Source of the DNA: Streptomyces afghaniensis 772
GTDB lineage: Bacteria; Actinomycetota; Actinomycetes; Streptomycetales; Streptomycetaceae
Direction: 5' to 3'
Length of the DNA stretch: 42,768 bases
Assembly (NCBI GenBank): GCA_000415505.1
Contig: KE354159.1
Location: 1 to 42,768, forward strand
Shown here piece by piece: positions 41,865 through 42,768 of this stretch. Each line of letters opens with the position of its first letter. Positions within the stretch are counted from its first letter, which is position 1. The notes beneath the pieces were generated by a model, which saw nothing but the letters and a program-made list of their open reading frames with translations, did no database searches and had not been told where the DNA came from. The translations under genes were made by a program, and so were the position numbers.

Positions 41865-42446
41865 ATGGCGAAAAAGGACGTACCGCCTCGCTGGGACCGC
41901 AAGATGCAGCAGCGGCTCGCCCGCGGGGAGGCCGCCGCCCTCGGTGAGCTCTACGACCGGTTCGCCTCCCTCGTGCACGGCCTCGCCCACCGCGTACTCG
42001 GCGACGAGCGCGCCGCCGACGGCATCACACGCGAGGTCTTCGTCCACGTCTGGGAGCATCCGGACACCTACGACCCCAAACAGGGCCCCCTGCGCACCTG
42101 GGTCGCCACGCTGACCCACCGCCTGGCCGTCCAGCGCCTGCGCGCCACCGAGACCGCCGCGCTCGCCCGCGAGGGCTCCGGCACCCCGGAGGAACTGGAG
42201 CACAAGGTGCGCCGGGCCTCGGTCGCCGCCCGCGCCGACTACATCGTCCAGTCCATGCCGGTCCCGCTGCGCTCGGCCCTGGAGCGGGCCTACTTCCAGC
42301 GCCGCGACTACCGCCAGACCGCCACCGACCTCGGCATCACCGAGGACGAGGCCCGCCGCCGCCTCCGTCTGGGCCTGCAACTGTTGTCCACCGCCCACGA
42401 ATCCGAGGCACCCGGCACTCCGCCCGGATACGGGGGTGCGGTGTGA
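41865..42446 (+). CDS. ECF-like RNA polymerase sigma factor
   Basis: A 193-aa sigma-70-family factor. The region-2 helices begin LARGEAAALGELYDRFASLV and include HRVLGDERAADGITREVFVH for core binding and -10 recognition. The region-4 HTH is in LRSALERAYFQRRDYRQTAT and DLGITEDEARRRLRLGLQLL. The length and the linked zinc-finger gene fit an ECF sigma under anti-sigma control. The stop overlaps the anti-sigma start by GTGA, so the two are made together in fixed ratio. Confidence 0.92.
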   Translation: MAKKDVPPRWDRKMQQRLARGEAAALGELYDRFASLVHGLAHRVLGDERAADGITREVFVHVWEHPDTYDPKQGPLRTWVATLTHRLAVQRLRATETAALAREGSGTPEELEHKVRRASVAARADYIVQSMPVPLRSALERAYFQRRDYRQTATDLGITEDEARRRLRLGLQLLSTAHESEAPGTPPGYGGAV

Positions 42447-42768
42447 ACGGGCCGGACCGGTTCGAGGCGTACGACGGCGACGACGAGGAAGCGGGGCGCC
42501 CGCCGCGGATCCCCGTGCCCCGGGCCTCCGTCGAGGACAGCGGGCTGCCGTTGCCCGCACTGGAGGAGCCCGGTGACGCGACGGAGCCGCCGCCCGTACG
42601 GCCCGTGTTCGAGCACCCCGTGCTGAAGGCCCTGCTCGGGGCCTGGGCGCTGGCCGCGTGCTCGGCGGAGGAGGCCACGGCCGTCGAGGAGCACCTCGGC
42701 GAGTGCGGGGCGTGTGCCGACGAGGCCCGGCGGCTGCGCGAGGCGGTCGAGCTGCTGCAACGCCCCGA
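42443..42768 (+). CDS. Zinc-finger (zf-HC2-type) anti-sigma factor, partial
   Basis: The 5' part of the anti-sigma factor for the sigma gene just upstream. After a 50-residue acidic/Pro-rich N-terminus, the anti-sigma helix reads AEEATAVEEHLGECGACADE with the His-x3-Cys-x2-Cys pattern of ZAS domains that hold zinc and, in some cases, respond to redox. The gene runs off the window. Start GTG 42443 overlaps the sigma stop. Whether a membrane or sensor domain follows cannot be seen. Confidence 0.88.
   Translation, partial: MNGPDRFEAYDGDDEEAGRPPRIPVPRASVEDSGLPLPALEEPGDATEPPPVRPVFEHPVLKALLGAWALAACSAEEATAVEEHLGECGACADEARRLREAVELLQRP

Overview
The window is high-GC actinobacterial chromosome, almost certainly Streptomyces. 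Third codon positions are nearly all G or C. GTG starts and ATGA/GTGA stop-start overlaps are common, and a well-known Streptomyces intergenic repeat is present near 32150. There are about 46 protein genes and no tRNA, rRNA, CRISPR array or intact insertion sequence.

Layout. 1-2500: a broken Ser/Thr kinase, a broken VOC protein and a TetR regulator. 2600-8100: an F420-type nitroreductase and acyl-CoA dehydrogenase, divergent from a thiolase-like protein, a PLP decarboxylase, and a DoxX/DUF35 pair. 8100-14400: two acetyltransferases, a HEAT-repeat protein next to a MerR-HEAT fusion, two split-barrel flavoproteins, a flavin monooxygenase and a small secreted protein. 14600-18400: an ADP-forming acyl-CoA synthetase, an enoyl-CoA hydratase and a flavin reductase. 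18400-22500: a membrane protein, a methyltransferase, CutA and an XRE-TPR regulator. 22700-26100: a RiPP locus with two accessory genes, a graspetide-type precursor, an ATP-grasp ligase and a PIMT-like methyltransferase. 26100-29900: SnoaL-like, LysR, MFS and GlxA-type AraC genes. 29900-40430: a second large CoA-thioester catabolic region (alcohol dehydrogenase, three acyl-CoA dehydrogenases, SDR, cyclase, amidohydrolase, acyl-CoA synthetase). 40440-42768: EF-hand and STAS proteins, then an ECF-like sigma factor with its zinc-finger anti-sigma factor, cut by the window edge.

Two systems stand out. First, ten copies of a 17-bp inverted repeat (consensus YCTGACG-NNN-CGTCAGA) sit upstream of the catabolic genes in five separate places. 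They tie the genes at 3-8, 14.6-18.4 and 32-40 kb into one apparent regulon for degrading an unidentified acyl-CoA substrate, probably controlled by a TetR-family repressor. Second, the locus at 21.2-26.1 kb is a complete ATP-grasp/PIMT RiPP cluster, predicted to make an ester- or amide-crosslinked, aspartimide-bearing peptide of the fuscimiditide/amycolimiditide type.

Seven genes in the first 23.3 kb are broken by about 14 one-base indels, mostly in G or C runs. Shared across unrelated genes and absent from the second half, these look more like sequence or assembly errors than real decay, so the affected genes are described as they would read if repaired.
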